A stretch of 64,000 nt of DNA from Chitinophaga tropicalis (GCF_009758205.1 NZ_WRXN01000005.1:434001-498000), one strand, 5' to 3'; shown: positions 9,609-18,636, numbered from the stretch's first letter. Made by a program: numbers and translations. The notes: a model not told the origin generated them from the letters alone.

Positions 9609-10925
9609 TCAAAGCGTGCCTATTGCCCTCAAAACACGCAGGTAGGCATAAACGACATTGATCCGGGCGCCAACGACCCTAAGTTCCGCCTCGATCTTGG
9701 TATTGGAAGCATCCACCAGGTCAGTCAGCAACGCCAGTTGGTTAAGGTATTTTTTCTCTGTGATGCGGTAATTTTCCTGAGCGGAAACCAGGTCCCGTTG
9801 AAATGTTCCCAGCTCATCCCGGGCCTCGTCATATTTGACATGTGTTGTCTTTACCCCGAGCTCAACCTCCTGTTTTTCCAGCATTACCTTTTGTTCAGAC
9901 AAATGCAGGGCGATATCGCCTGCTTTTAGTTTTCTGCGGGTCTGGTAAAGGGAAGAGATATTGTATTTGACACTAACGCCTGCCTGCCAGACATTATAAA
10001 AAATATCAACAGCGGGAATGGTATTCAGGAATGGGCGTTGAAAATTACTGCCGGCGAAGACCGCGATCTCCGGATATTTTTCTGCTTTGGTCAGCTTCAG
10101 ATTGGTCTGCGCGATCTGTTTTTCGATCCCTGCTATCTTCAGCTCATGATTTTGCTGCTGCGCTATCTCCAGTGAGCTGGTAAGCAACAGGTCTTCCGCG
10201 TTTTTTTCAAGCACGCTGGAATCGGGCAGAAACTGCACGCTATCTGACATGCCGGTCAGTAATCCAAGCTGCCTGTTCAGGATCACCACATTATTGGCCA
10301 CTTTTCGCTCGTTCAGTTCAAGTTCTGAGATAATGAGGCGGTTACGCAATACATCATTTTCAGTTACCATACCCTGTTTTTGCAGTACCAGGATATTGGC
10401 AAGTCTTGCTTTTGCCAGGCCGATATTATTTTTGTAAACTTTGCGCTGGTTACAGGCGCGGAGCATATCAAGGTAATAGCCTGCTGCAAGAAAGCGGATG
10501 TCTTCCATATTTTTTTCAAGGGCCAGCCCTGCCACCTGCGCTTCCAGGCCTGCTTTAACAATCTCTCCATTCACTTCCCCTCCTTTAAAGATCAGCTGGG
10601 CCGCAAGTACGGAGAATTGTGTAAACTGATGCGGAATATGCCCTTTCTGGTGTTCCGAAAAAGAGGGTGTCCAGATATCCGCATTGCTGATATAGCCATA
10701 TGTGAAATCCGAAGATAGCTGTGGCAAGCGGTAAAGGCCTGCTATTTCAGTTTTTTGCCGCGCCAGTGCCACATTGGTTTTTGAGATCATGATCCGTTCG
10801 CTGCCCGCTTCCACCAGCTCAAACAGCTGAGCCAGTGTCACAGGTTTGACGATTATACTATCCTGTGCCCTTAAGGGAGATCTCATAAGCAACAGCAGAC
10901 CGTAAATGACGAAAAATTTCCTCAT
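9609..10925 (-). CDS. TolC-family outer membrane efflux protein
   Basis: 438 residues with a cleavable signal peptide (MRKFFVIYGLLLLMRSPLRAQ). Two long helical repeats have the heptad pattern of the TolC periplasmic barrel, with the conserved motif NVALARQKTEIAGLYRLPQ in the first half and KAEKYPEIAVFAGSNFQRP in the second. It provides the outer membrane channel for the HlyD/MFS pump encoded directly downstream. Its start lies 2 bp after the SDR stop codon, implying translational coupling. Confidence 0.92.
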   Translation of the reverse strand: MRKFFVIYGLLLLMRSPLRAQDSIIVKPVTLAQLFELVEAGSERIMISKTNVALARQKTEIAGLYRLPQLSSDFTYGYISNADIWTPSFSEHQKGHIPHQFTQFSVLAAQLIFKGGEVNGEIVKAGLEAQVAGLALEKNMEDIRFLAAGYYLDMLRACNQRKVYKNNIGLAKARLANILVLQKQGMVTENDVLRNRLIISELELNERKVANNVVILNRQLGLLTGMSDSVQFLPDSSVLEKNAEDLLLTSSLEIAQQQNHELKIAGIEKQIAQTNLKLTKAEKYPEIAVFAGSNFQRPFLNTIPAVDIFYNVWQAGVSVKYNISSLYQTRRKLKAGDIALHLSEQKVMLEKQEVELGVKTTHVKYDEARDELGTFQRDLVSAQENYRITEKKYLNQLALLTDLVDASNTKIEAELRVVGARINVVYAYLRVLRAIGTL

Positions 10926-10927
10926 GA

Positions 10928-11704
10928 TCAGGCGGGTTGCTGTTTTTCATCCAATCCAAGCTTATAAGCCCTCCGCTCCACCAGTAGGTTCATATATTTC
11001 TCATAGTCCTGGCCCTTCACCTGGTACAACTTCCAGATCTTTTCGTGAGAAGAAACCATGAATATTTCCTTGTCCATTGCTTTTATCACCATATCTACCA
11101 GTTCTTCCGGTTCCAGCGCGTCTTCCTGCATAGCTGCTACACCCGCTGCCATTGGTGTGCGTACGGGCCCGGGACACACTACACTCACCCTGATGCCCCT
11201 GTCCCTGTAGGTAGCAGCCAGCCACTCTGCAAGCCCGATGGATGCATGTTTGGTGGTACTGTAAAGCACGGAGTGGAACTCTACGAGCAGCCCGGCAGCG
11301 GATGCTGTATTAATGAGGTACCCCTCGCCTCTTTCAAGCATTTGAGGTAATACATATTTGGCCGCATATACCTGCGACATTACATTTACATGCCAGGAGA
11401 AATCCCATTGTTCTTCGCTGGCATCCACATCGCCAAACCTTGCTACACCAGCGTTAGAAACGAATACGTCGATCCGGCCAAAGAGCCCGGTCGCCTTTTC
11501 AACAAGGGATCTGACATCCTCTTCTTTTGAAACGTTGGCGGCAATAGGCGTTGCACCTGTTTCCTGTGCCTTTTCTATCAGCGCTTTTTCATTGATATCA
11601 GAAATGATAACAGTGGCTCCCTCTGCAATAAATCTTTTGGCCATGGCCAGCCCAATGCCGCTGGCTCCTCCTGTTACAACAATAATCTTACCCTGTGATT
11701 TCAT
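10928..11704 (-). CDS. Short-chain dehydrogenase/reductase (classical SDR)
   Basis: 258 residues with a Rossmann nucleotide-binding motif TGGASGIG at about 12-19, the structural NAG motif (VSNAGVARFG), a catalytic serine region (INTASAAG) and YSTTK, i.e. the YxxxK catalytic pair. An acidic residue after beta-2 (ISDIN) suggests NAD(H) preference. The PGPVRTPM segment after the active site is typical. It heads the efflux cluster with only 2 bp before the TolC gene, so it may modify the exported compound. The substrate cannot be predicted. Confidence 0.92.
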   Translation of the reverse strand: MKSQGKIIVVTGGASGIGLAMAKRFIAEGATVIISDINEKALIEKAQETGATPIAANVSKEEDVRSLVEKATGLFGRIDVFVSNAGVARFGDVDASEEQWDFSWHVNVMSQVYAAKYVLPQMLERGEGYLINTASAAGLLVEFHSVLYSTTKHASIGLAEWLAATYRDRGIRVSVVCPGPVRTPMAAGVAAMQEDALEPEELVDMVIKAMDKEIFMVSSHEKIWKLYQVKGQDYEKYMNLLVERRAYKLGLDEKQQPA

Positions 11705-11856
11705 GCTATTGCTGATTTATTGATGAATAATTCCTGATCGGTTTTGATGGGCGGATAATCATTCTAAATGCCTGGTCGCGGGTAAAAAAGGCAACGCCCC
11801 AATTGTAAAATGTGGTGATCCTGTTACGCCTTGATTATGAATGAAAAGAGATGCAT

Positions 11857-13194
11857 TCACGGGTTCCAGCCTTGTGACACCATCCATTTTAGTGCGCTGA
11901 TACCGGGTAGAAAAGTATGTTCACCACCCCGCGTTGCAGTAAAGTCAGGCAGGCCTTTTATTCTTTTCCTCACCGGCTTATCCGGATAAGCATAGTCATC
12001 TTTGATATCCCTTCGCCCCACGATAGGATCGGTACGGGAACCTTCTGAAATAAAATCACCATCGTTGACCCATTGCGATTGTACAAACTCAAACTGCCTT
12101 GCGGGATTTGCGTTGATAAACGAAATAATAATACCTCTTTCAATACCGTCATCTTCGGTTGCATCTTCAGGCAGCATGGGGCCATAAGCAGCCCCCCTGC
12201 GTAATAGCCTGTGTAAACGGGCATCCACGATGCTATCTTTAAGACCATCACGGGGATTAACCCGCCTGATATGGCATCCGGGAGGGGTTATTTTCCCATC
12301 AAGGTCATCCTGGTAATAGGCAAAAGCATTGTTTCGCATCGGGTCAGCTACCAGTGTTGGATCGTCTTTGTCCGGCGACAATGCCAGCGGGCATCCGCTG
12401 CGCCAGCGGCCCATTATTTTCGCAGCCACGCGTTCCTGCCCTTCTTTGGATCCTGCCTGCTCAGTCAGAAATTTCCGGAAAGCCATTACGTCCTGTTTGA
12501 TCTTGCGGATGGATATATAAGTGCCGTTCTTCCAGAATATCTCCGGACCGGGTCCGGCAGCTATCTTACCCAATTCGTTTTCATAACCCAGGATAAATTC
12601 ACCGGCTTTGGCCGGTTCACCTTGTCCTGGCAGTGGTTCACCACCCTGGCCTGCTATAAATGGCCTGCTAAAGCCGTCGGCATATCCGAAATGTTCCCGC
12701 AGGTTCGGTGGTACCCCAACATCCAACCGGGCAATAAGGGTGATACCGGGCAATTCTGCTATGGCATTATGCCCGATCTTAAGCTTCTTCTCTTTTAATT
12801 GCTCACTGCCTGCCATCACCAGTAATCCGACATGAAATCCTGTATTACCATGCGGCAGATCCCAATATGCCGGATCACTTCTGCCGATATCACCCAATAT
12901 TTTTTTCCTTGCCGCCATACCCATTTTGAACTCAACAGGGAACTGGTCAAGGAAGGCTTCCGGTATCCCCAACCGCCTAAGTCCTTCATAAGTGAACACG
13001 ATATTAATCCAGGCGTTCTCTTTTGGAGAGTCCCAATCAGCGGCCGAGGTAACATGCGGAATAAGCCTTTCGATCAACGTTCTTGCCGCGGCAGCATTTT
13101 CAATACTGAAAAGCACATAAGACCCGAAGTAAGGCATAGGCCGGTTCCTTAAAACAGTTCCCTGTATATCATGGAGTTCTAATTGCATATTCAT
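11857..13194 (-). CDS. DyP-type heme peroxidase
   Basis: 445 residues with no signal peptide. The DyP signature GxxDG appears as FGYADGFSRP, with catalytic Asp at about residue 173. The proximal heme-ligand histidine is in CHIRRVNPRD (about 308), and a distal arginine is likely in RLLRRGAAYG. The closing region QFEFVQSQWVNDGDF is typical of the longer DyP class. DyP enzymes use hydrogen peroxide to oxidise bulky substrates such as dyes or porphyrins. It lies 6 bp downstream of a small uncharacterised gene and near the catalase-like gene, forming a peroxide-related cluster. A 152-bp gap separates it from the SDR/efflux genes, so cotranscription with them is uncertain. Confidence 0.92.
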   Translation of the reverse strand: MNMQLELHDIQGTVLRNRPMPYFGSYVLFSIENAAAARTLIERLIPHVTSAADWDSPKENAWINIVFTYEGLRRLGIPEAFLDQFPVEFKMGMAARKKILGDIGRSDPAYWDLPHGNTGFHVGLLVMAGSEQLKEKKLKIGHNAIAELPGITLIARLDVGVPPNLREHFGYADGFSRPFIAGQGGEPLPGQGEPAKAGEFILGYENELGKIAAGPGPEIFWKNGTYISIRKIKQDVMAFRKFLTEQAGSKEGQERVAAKIMGRWRSGCPLALSPDKDDPTLVADPMRNNAFAYYQDDLDGKITPPGCHIRRVNPRDGLKDSIVDARLHRLLRRGAAYGPMLPEDATEDDGIERGIIISFINANPARQFEFVQSQWVNDGDFISEGSRTDPIVGRRDIKDDYAYPDKPVRKRIKGLPDFTATRGGEHTFLPGISALKWMVSQGWNP

Positions 13195-13200
13195 TAATGG

Positions 13201-13719
13201 TTAGTTAGCGGCATCCAGTAAATCATTCCAGGCGCGGGTAAGTTTTTCCATTTTTTGTATATCTCTTACGGAAGAATCTGGCGCTCCAACAAAAAAGAAA
13301 TCTGCCTGTATAAACCGGTCAAGCACCCATTTGGCAAAATGCTGTGAGTGTATGCCCGGATAATCTTCCAGCACACCATCGGCAAGGCCGTCCAGCCATT
13401 CACCAGCGTAAGTGGCGATATCCTGCAGGTATGGCTTAAAATCACCGTCATAAACAAGCGACAGGATGTAACGTGTATCATTGTCAAAAACAATGATCCT
13501 GAAATCCTGGATGCTACCGACCCTTCCCTCATAATAGCCGGCTTCAGCCTGAAACTGCGGAAGGCGTTTTCTGAATAACTCAGCGCCGCCAGGTGTGAAG
13601 TTGCCTACCATCGTAAGCTCGCCTCTTTTGCCAATGCGTAGCCCCGGCCCGTCCGGCTGAGTAGTAACATGCTGGTTGAATTTGGTAAATTCATTTTCTA
13701 CGATCGTTGTCGGTTCCAT
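13201..13719 (-). CDS. Uncharacterised protein linked to heme peroxidases
   Basis: 172 residues, soluble, no signal peptide or membrane segment. The middle part (about 40-110) alternates short beta strands, including DFRIIVFDNDTRYILSLVYDG, suggesting an alpha-beta barrel-like fold. The C-terminal half is helical. It sits between the catalase-like gene (21 bp) and the DyP gene (6 bp), so it is almost certainly in the same operon and may serve as partner or substrate adaptor. I do not recognise the family with confidence. Confidence 0.8.
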   Translation of the reverse strand: MEPTTIVENEFTKFNQHVTTQPDGPGLRIGKRGELTMVGNFTPGGAELFRKRLPQFQAEAGYYEGRVGSIQDFRIIVFDNDTRYILSLVYDGDFKPYLQDIATYAGEWLDGLADGVLEDYPGIHSQHFAKWVLDRFIQADFFFVGAPDSSVRDIQKMEKLTRAWNDLLDAAN

Positions 13720-13740
13720 ATTATCATTGGTTTTAAAATC

Positions 13741-14709
13741 TTAAGAAGCGGATGTATTTCCGGTGAAGGGACATTTACGCCATCCGCCCGAGCGGTGTGC
13801 TGCGGATACCTCGTAAACACCCCGCCTGATCTGCAGTATTGGATCATCTGTCGGTTCAATTCCATCTGTCAGCAGGCTTGGATCATGGTTCATCACTTTA
13901 TCACCTATCTCCTCCTCCGTGGTAGGCGCTGTCAGCGTCAGGCGGCCAATCACAACCCGCTGCCGGTTCTCGGGCCAAAGGACTGTAGCATCATTGAGCG
14001 GATCGCCTTCCTGCGCAAGCTCAAGTTCCAGGTCAAAATGCACCGGCTCATTTGCCAACCGCCCTGTTAGTTCGGTATAGAGGATGTCTGTCGGTTGTGC
14101 TGCAAGGACCTCAGGCGATTGCCCTTTTATGCCCAGCGCTGGCTTCCAGTGACAGCGAACGGCGGTGGGTCTGCTTTCAGCGTTGATGAAATAAAAGGCA
14201 TGGACCGCGTTAAATTCAGTATGTGCAAAACTGACAGGCGCCAGGCTTTCTGCGCGCATTTTAAACACTGCACCACTATTGGGATTAGCCGCAAAAAAAT
14301 GTTGTAACCCTTCTTTGTTAATGGGACCACCCGGTTCTTTTGGCAAACCAGCTTCCAGCAGATCCATAAATTGTTCTACCGTACGGGCTATAAATAACTT
14401 CTGACTAAGCATTACCAGGTTTGTTACACAGCCGTCCGGGAGATAAAACCGGGTAGCCATGCCTACGGTTGAACTGAAATGTGCGTAAGGATCACCACCT
14501 CCTTTGGAAAACCGCACCGTAACCGGAATTTCATCACCCTGCAAATGAACCGCCCTGGTATATAACTTTGCAGCCTCATTTGCCTTGAATACACCGCGAT
14601 ATAACCTGCCATCCGCATGTAATGAACGGAAGCCTGGAAAATAGCCCAGTATCTTCCCGATCTTTTCAACGATCTCACCCGAATGAATGTATTGGCTTTG
14701 TTGTGACAT
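13741..14709 (-). CDS. Minimal catalase-family heme peroxidase (SrpA-like)
   Basis: 322 residues, far shorter than classical catalases (about 480) but like the catalase-related peroxidase subgroup. The essential distal histidine is retained (RSLHADGRLYRGVF, H31), as is a proximal heme tyrosine in RRGVYEVS (about Y299). VRFSKGGGDP corresponds to the VRFSTV region of catalases. The catalase motif carrying the distal asparagine appears replaced (TNLVMLSQKLF), which would favour peroxidase over catalase activity. The ending GGWRKCPFTG is unusual. First gene of the peroxidase cluster. Confidence 0.85.
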   Translation of the reverse strand: MSQQSQYIHSGEIVEKIGKILGYFPGFRSLHADGRLYRGVFKANEAAKLYTRAVHLQGDEIPVTVRFSKGGGDPYAHFSSTVGMATRFYLPDGCVTNLVMLSQKLFIARTVEQFMDLLEAGLPKEPGGPINKEGLQHFFAANPNSGAVFKMRAESLAPVSFAHTEFNAVHAFYFINAESRPTAVRCHWKPALGIKGQSPEVLAAQPTDILYTELTGRLANEPVHFDLELELAQEGDPLNDATVLWPENRQRVVIGRLTLTAPTTEEEIGDKVMNHDPSLLTDGIEPTDDPILQIRRGVYEVSAAHRSGGWRKCPFTGNTSAS

Positions 14710-14807
14710 AGCGCTTTTTTATTGTTAAAAGAACAGCACAAACTTCCTGCTTTTGAAAGGGGAAGACAATGGCAAAAGCGCTAAAAACCATGTATAAACC
14801 CGTTTAC

Positions 14808-15995
14808 CTATACCACAACAGCATTATGCACAAGCGCAGCTAACAGAAAGGCAATCACCGCACTTATTAGTCCCCACATAAAAATGTTATAGGCCAGTCG
14901 CAGGTAGCGGTATTTGCGTCCAATTGCAGCTCCCTGATAGTAAATATCCAGGATGATGGTCCGGTAAATATTGTTCCTTCCATCAAACATCGTCAACATT
15001 CCTTTGATGTACTCGTCAGGTTGCATGTTAAAATAGTTTCCAAAGAACAGGAGGTTCGTTTTTTGCTGCGTTACATCTTCTTTACAGAATCGGCCATTAC
15101 TAACAGTAGGCCTGGTTGTAATAATCGCCAGTACAATGGTAACAAGGCTGACCGCGAGCAACAAAAAAGTCGGGATAATGAGGTAAGGATTTTCGCCAAG
15201 CTTTCTGAGCACCAGCGTAATAATGGCTGACAGTATAATGGAATTCACCGTTATCAGGATATGCGCCTTGTTATCCGCCAGGCTGCTTAAGCGCTGGTTA
15301 TTCTGCGAAGCTATTTTAACAGCTGTCTCGATACTTTTATCAGTACGCATTAAGTCTTTTATGGACATCCTGGTAATGTCCGCTATTTCAACAGGATCTG
15401 TAATTCCAGCTAGCAGCTTTAACTCCAGGATATTCTCTTGCTTCTTCTCTTCAAGATTTACCTTCCCGTAAACAGTATAAAACTCATGCGATTGCATAAA
15501 ATGAATGGTATCTTTATACCAGTCTGCCTTTTCAATCAATACATTTCCTATAAGGCACATTTCTTTGCGCAGCAATTCCGTTTTCTCAGAAAAAGAGTTC
15601 CTGCCCAAATGAAAACTGTCTGCATCCAGCAAGATCTCTTCCAATTCGTTTTCCGGCGGTTCTGTTCTTGTGGTGATCATAATAAGCCTGCAGATCCTGC
15701 TTACTATATTTTCTCTTAATCCTTCTCCTTCCAGGTATATTTGAGCAATACCGGCACCGATGGTTTCATGTTGGTTTTTTGCATGAAGGTATCCCAGGTC
15801 ATGGAACCATGCAGCTGCCAGAAGAATAAAGTTATCCTCTTCCAACAAATCACGGCAGGCGGCTATTTTTTCAACACTACGGACTACGTAGACTGTATGC
15901 TTTAAATTATGATACAGTAACCTGGAATGATTATGCGTTGCGAAATATTCTTCTACATACTTTTCAATCTTCTTCAAATATTTTTGATAGCTCAT
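14808..15995 (-). CDS. HD phosphohydrolase fused to Pycsar-effector-like transmembrane domain (PycTM)
   Basis: 395 residues from ATG 15995; an upstream in-frame GTG at 16085 would add 30 residues without a better ribosome binding site. Numbered from the ATG, residues about 1-200 form an HD-domain metal phosphohydrolase: YHNLKH (H29, H33), WFHDLG (H65, D66) and LLDADSFH (D124). A helical linker leads to a C-terminal domain beginning IASQNNQRLSSLADNKAHIL with two membrane helices (about 246-263 and 271-292), a conserved NLLFFGNYF segment and a last helix (about 367-389). This matches what I know as the PycTM/DUF5706 domain, the membrane effector of Pycsar anti-phage systems. In such systems a cyclic nucleotide triggers membrane disruption. 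No cyclase gene is adjacent. Domain calls are fairly sure; an immune role is inference. Confidence 0.82.
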   Translation of the reverse strand: MSYQKYLKKIEKYVEEYFATHNHSRLLYHNLKHTVYVVRSVEKIAACRDLLEEDNFILLAAAWFHDLGYLHAKNQHETIGAGIAQIYLEGEGLRENIVSRICRLIMITTRTEPPENELEEILLDADSFHLGRNSFSEKTELLRKEMCLIGNVLIEKADWYKDTIHFMQSHEFYTVYGKVNLEEKKQENILELKLLAGITDPVEIADITRMSIKDLMRTDKSIETAVKIASQNNQRLSSLADNKAHILITVNSIILSAIITLVLRKLGENPYLIIPTFLLLAVSLVTIVLAIITTRPTVSNGRFCKEDVTQQKTNLLFFGNYFNMQPDEYIKGMLTMFDGRNNIYRTIILDIYYQGAAIGRKYRYLRLAYNIFMWGLISAVIAFLLAALVHNAVVV

Positions 15996-16164
15996 TAAAA
16001 GCGGTATATACTCTTTGATACAAACTTCCAGTTTCGGATCGATATCAGCAATGTAAAAATGCTTCCAAAAATGGTATAAACACACTACTTAAACCGTTGG
16101 ACCAGCGCTTTTCAACCAATATATACATGCAAAGCATTTGAATATCAATTGACCCGGCTTCAAT

Positions 16165-16640
16165 ATGCAACTAATTTTGAATCACGTTCCGAAATGGCTC
16201 TATTTAAACCAACATTTCCAGGTCATCTTCTTCAAAGGCTTCGCTTTTTTGCCTGATATGGCCATGCACTTCGGCTCATTCATCGTGACAGATGATTTCA
16301 CACGGGTAACTGGTCAATCGGATATAACTGATGGTATCGGTATTGTGTTTCACAACATCTTTCAGGATAATGTGGACACCCAAACGAATAAGCGGAAGTC
16401 CAACCGTCCTATGGAACCGCCTTATGTACGCAGGTCTTTGGCATGGGTATCTACGACTACCATCAAAATTTACGTATGAAAGAAGCCGCAAGGCTTTTGC
16501 GCGAAGAGGATCTGTCAGTATCTGAAGTAGGTTATCAAATGGGATTTGAAAACCTTGGTCATTTCACAAAAGTGTTTGAAAAACATATTGGCAGGAAACC
16601 CAAAAAATATCTTCAGAGTTTTAAGACCACTGGTCGTTAG
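16165..16640 (+). pseudogene. Decayed AraC-family regulator, only C-terminal HTH recognisable
   Basis: From 16443 the frame encodes a good AraC second HTH (MGIYDYHQNLRMKEAARLLR, then VSEVGYQMGFENLGHFTKVF and GRKPKKYLQ). Upstream the same frame continues only to a stop at 16389-16391, and codons before 16443 look like worn AraC sequence (QVFGMGIYDYHQ). The region 16165-16388 is open in another frame and has no clear domain. The normal ligand-binding half is missing, so this is a relic and not a working regulator. Confidence 0.65.
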
Positions 16641-16782
16641 TGTTGATTGAATATTCCAGACTTATCTGTTAACTTTTTGTTGTTATCTTCATCAAAGTTT
16701 TTCAATTGGTATTTGTGCTGGTTTGACTGGCGGTTATTCGTATACTAGGTTGTCAAATGATTGTGTATTTATATTAACTATC

Positions 16783-17481
16783 ATGACAGATTTATCTCAT
16801 GCTGAGAATCAAGTTCATTGTGTCACGAATTTTCAAGACCTTGTTTCTACGCCATTCAATGGAAAAATTAATGCAATTTGCTGGGCTCGTGAACTTATAG
16901 GTGATTTTTCTGAGATCACTAAAAAGGTAGCGCTAAGTGGAAATATAACGGTCATTGAACTAGAAGAGCTTCGTGAACTTCAGTTGAGCGAACAAGGGCA
17001 ACTTGCCCGTGAAATTCTTTTAAATGACCTGAAGCTATTGAAAGCTCATGGCGCATCGCCAAGCCTAAATGTGATCAAGTACTATGACCGGGATGATAGT
17101 TACCCTTTTTTTCCAACCGATGTTTACTCTTTTCATGTAGACCGCTCTCCTATACCAACCGCAACCTTTTTATGCACTTACTATGGTGAGCCGAGTGAAA
17201 TATTGCCAAATTCACAAGGCGAAAAGAAAGTACTTATTCCAGAAATACGTGCTGAGCTCAGAAAACTATATCATGGAACAGATGAAGGTTTTGAATCATT
17301 CTTAAGTGAACATTTCTTTGATCTACACTATCAGGCGAAACCTGATGCACATCCAATAAGCCTGGGCATTGGTAACCTATGGAAGCTGGCGGTTGATCAT
17401 CCGGAAAGTAAGGTCCCTCCTTGTCTTCACCGTGCACCAAAGGAAAAATCCGGAGAGTATAGGTTGTTAATGATCTGTTGA
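16783..17481 (+). CDS. DUF1826-like protein
   Basis: 232 residues from ATG 16783; an earlier ATG at 16723 would add 20 residues that look non-conserved. Soluble, no signal peptide. Characteristic segments are INAICWARELIGDF near the start, FFPTDVYSFHVDRSPIPTAT, FLCTYYGEPSEILPN, HFFDLHYQAKPDAHP and VPPCLHRAP near the end. These match my memory of the DUF1826 family, which is of unknown function. The conserved His, Asp, Cys and Glu residues suggest a metal site. A neighbouring bulged hairpin probably ends transcription. Confidence 0.75.
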   Translation: MTDLSHAENQVHCVTNFQDLVSTPFNGKINAICWARELIGDFSEITKKVALSGNITVIELEELRELQLSEQGQLAREILLNDLKLLKAHGASPSLNVIKYYDRDDSYPFFPTDVYSFHVDRSPIPTATFLCTYYGEPSEILPNSQGEKKVLIPEIRAELRKLYHGTDEGFESFLSEHFFDLHYQAKPDAHPISLGIGNLWKLAVDHPESKVPPCLHRAPKEKSGEYRLLMIC

Positions 17482-17557
17482 ACACAGATCGTCATAGCTT
17501 GTTCCACTTCAGGATCTTTACTTTCAATGAATATTTAATATATACACTATTAAACCA

Positions 17558-17599
17558 AAATGGTATAACTAAGCATTATCTGGCTTAATTATACCATTT
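17558..17599. terminator. Bidirectional hairpin between convergent genes
   Basis: Eleven-bp outer stem (AAATGGTATAA at 17558-17568, complement at 17589-17599), a small bulge, then a 4-bp inner stem. AT-rich flanks on both sides fit a shared terminator for the DUF1826-like gene and the NTF2-like gene. Confidence 0.6.
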
Positions 17600-17704
17600 C
17601 TTACATTTGCCGGGATAGTTGGAAACTCCTAACCTGTTGATTATATACTTGATAGAAATTCAAAGACTTATCCATATTATGGATTCAGATAACTCTGAGG
17701 TAGC

Positions 17705-18133
17705 CTAGACAAAGGCATCTATGATCCAAGCTGGATTCCAGAATTCGCGGTAATTTGTGATTTTACCTTCCCGCAAGGTAATGCGGCCTACGTAAATCTG
17801 CTGGTACTTCCTGCCAGTAGCAGTCACCAGGGCACTGCCTTCGAACTCCACAAATACCGTATCGGGATCAGATGTAGCAGAGAAGACAAAGTTAGTAAAA
17901 CTCCAGTTGGTAGCACTTTTAGTCACATTAGCTATGTATTCGGTAATAGTGTCCCGTCCTTCCAGCCGTTTGGAATAAGGCGCGGGTGCATATGGGTACT
18001 CGTGCACAGCATCCTCAGTCCATAGATCGACGTAGGCTTCCCTGGTCATGGCGGGATCGGTAAACATAGCAAGGTGCATTCGAAATAAACGTTCAGCGCG
18101 AGCTGCGCTATTGTCAGTGATGATTGAGTTCAT
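17705..18133 (-). CDS. SnoaL/NTF2-like protein (PhzA/PhzB-type)
   Basis: 142 residues, the usual length for a single cone-shaped NTF2-like domain. The N-terminal helix pair (RLFRMHLAMFTDPAMTREAY), the motif LWTEDAVHEYPYAPAPY and the closing strand ITLREGKITNYREFWNP are typical of SnoaL-like proteins. Some of these are isomerases or cyclases and others only bind ligands. It diverges from an HxlR regulator 116 bp away (ATG to ATG), which probably controls it. Reaction unknown. Confidence 0.85.
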   Translation of the reverse strand: MNSIITDNSAARAERLFRMHLAMFTDPAMTREAYVDLWTEDAVHEYPYAPAPYSKRLEGRDTITEYIANVTKSATNWSFTNFVFSATSDPDTVFVEFEGSALVTATGRKYQQIYVGRITLREGKITNYREFWNPAWIIDAFV

Positions 18134-18200
18134 GATCTTTTTTTAAGTTGAGAGTCTTTTCCCGTTTTTATTGCTCCACAAAACTACAAGAGAGATGCTA

Positions 18201-18208
18201 TATCTTTG
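18201..18208 (+). promoter_or_regulatory. Bacteroidota -7 box upstream of HxlR gene
   Basis: TATCTTTG is a full match to TAnnTTTG, 41 nt before the HxlR start at 18250. The nearest upstream TTG (18171) is 27 nt away, longer than the usual 19-21, so the -33 element is uncertain. Confidence 0.5.
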
Positions 18209-18249
18209 TCTTCTGTTACAGGAAGGATACCAGTTACAAAAAGGTTACT

Positions 18250-18636
18250 ATGGCAAACAAAAATCGTTGCTTAACGCCCACAACCGACGATGAATGCAAA
18301 AGGGCCAGACTCTACCTTCAGGACACGCTGGACGTAGTAGGTGGCAAATGGAAACTGGTACTGATCTCCATATTGAGAGGCGGTAAACTGAAGTTTCGGG
18401 AACTGACCAGGGAAGCGGGGATATCGGCCCGGATATTATCGAAGGAATTGAAGGAGATGGAACTCAATGGCCTGATCACCCGAACGGTAGTGAAAACCAG
18501 TCCCATCATGGTGGAATATGAACTTACCCCCTACAGTAACACACTTTCGGAGGTGATCACAGCTATGCATGAATGGGGGAAAAATCATCGCCAAAAAATA
18601 ATCGGACAGCAATCAACTGAACCGAATTCGCTTTGA
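18250..18636 (+). CDS. HxlR-family transcriptional regulator
   Basis: 128 residues from ATG 18250, which follows the -7 box and an AAAAAGG ribosome binding site. A longer frame from 18148 would cover the promoter. Features of the winged-helix HxlR family are the N-terminal cysteine (DDECKRA), DVVGGKWKLVLISILRGG, the recognition helix region ISARILSKELKEMELNGLI and the wing VEYELTPYSNTL. HxlR proteins are dimeric and often respond to electrophiles through the N-terminal cysteine. The divergent SnoaL-like gene is the probable target. Confidence 0.9.
   Translation: MANKNRCLTPTTDDECKRARLYLQDTLDVVGGKWKLVLISILRGGKLKFRELTREAGISARILSKELKEMELNGLITRTVVKTSPIMVEYELTPYSNTLSEVITAMHEWGKNHRQKIIGQQSTEPNSL

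Noticed and set aside
12271..12798. 175-codon open frame on plus opposite the DyP gene
   Set aside because: Shadow of the DyP peroxidase frame; no domain, no ribosome binding site.
14808..16085. Complete Pycsar anti-phage operon
   Set aside because: Only the effector-like fusion is present. Neighbours are a catalase-like gene and an AraC relic; no nucleotidyl cyclase frame was found within the window.
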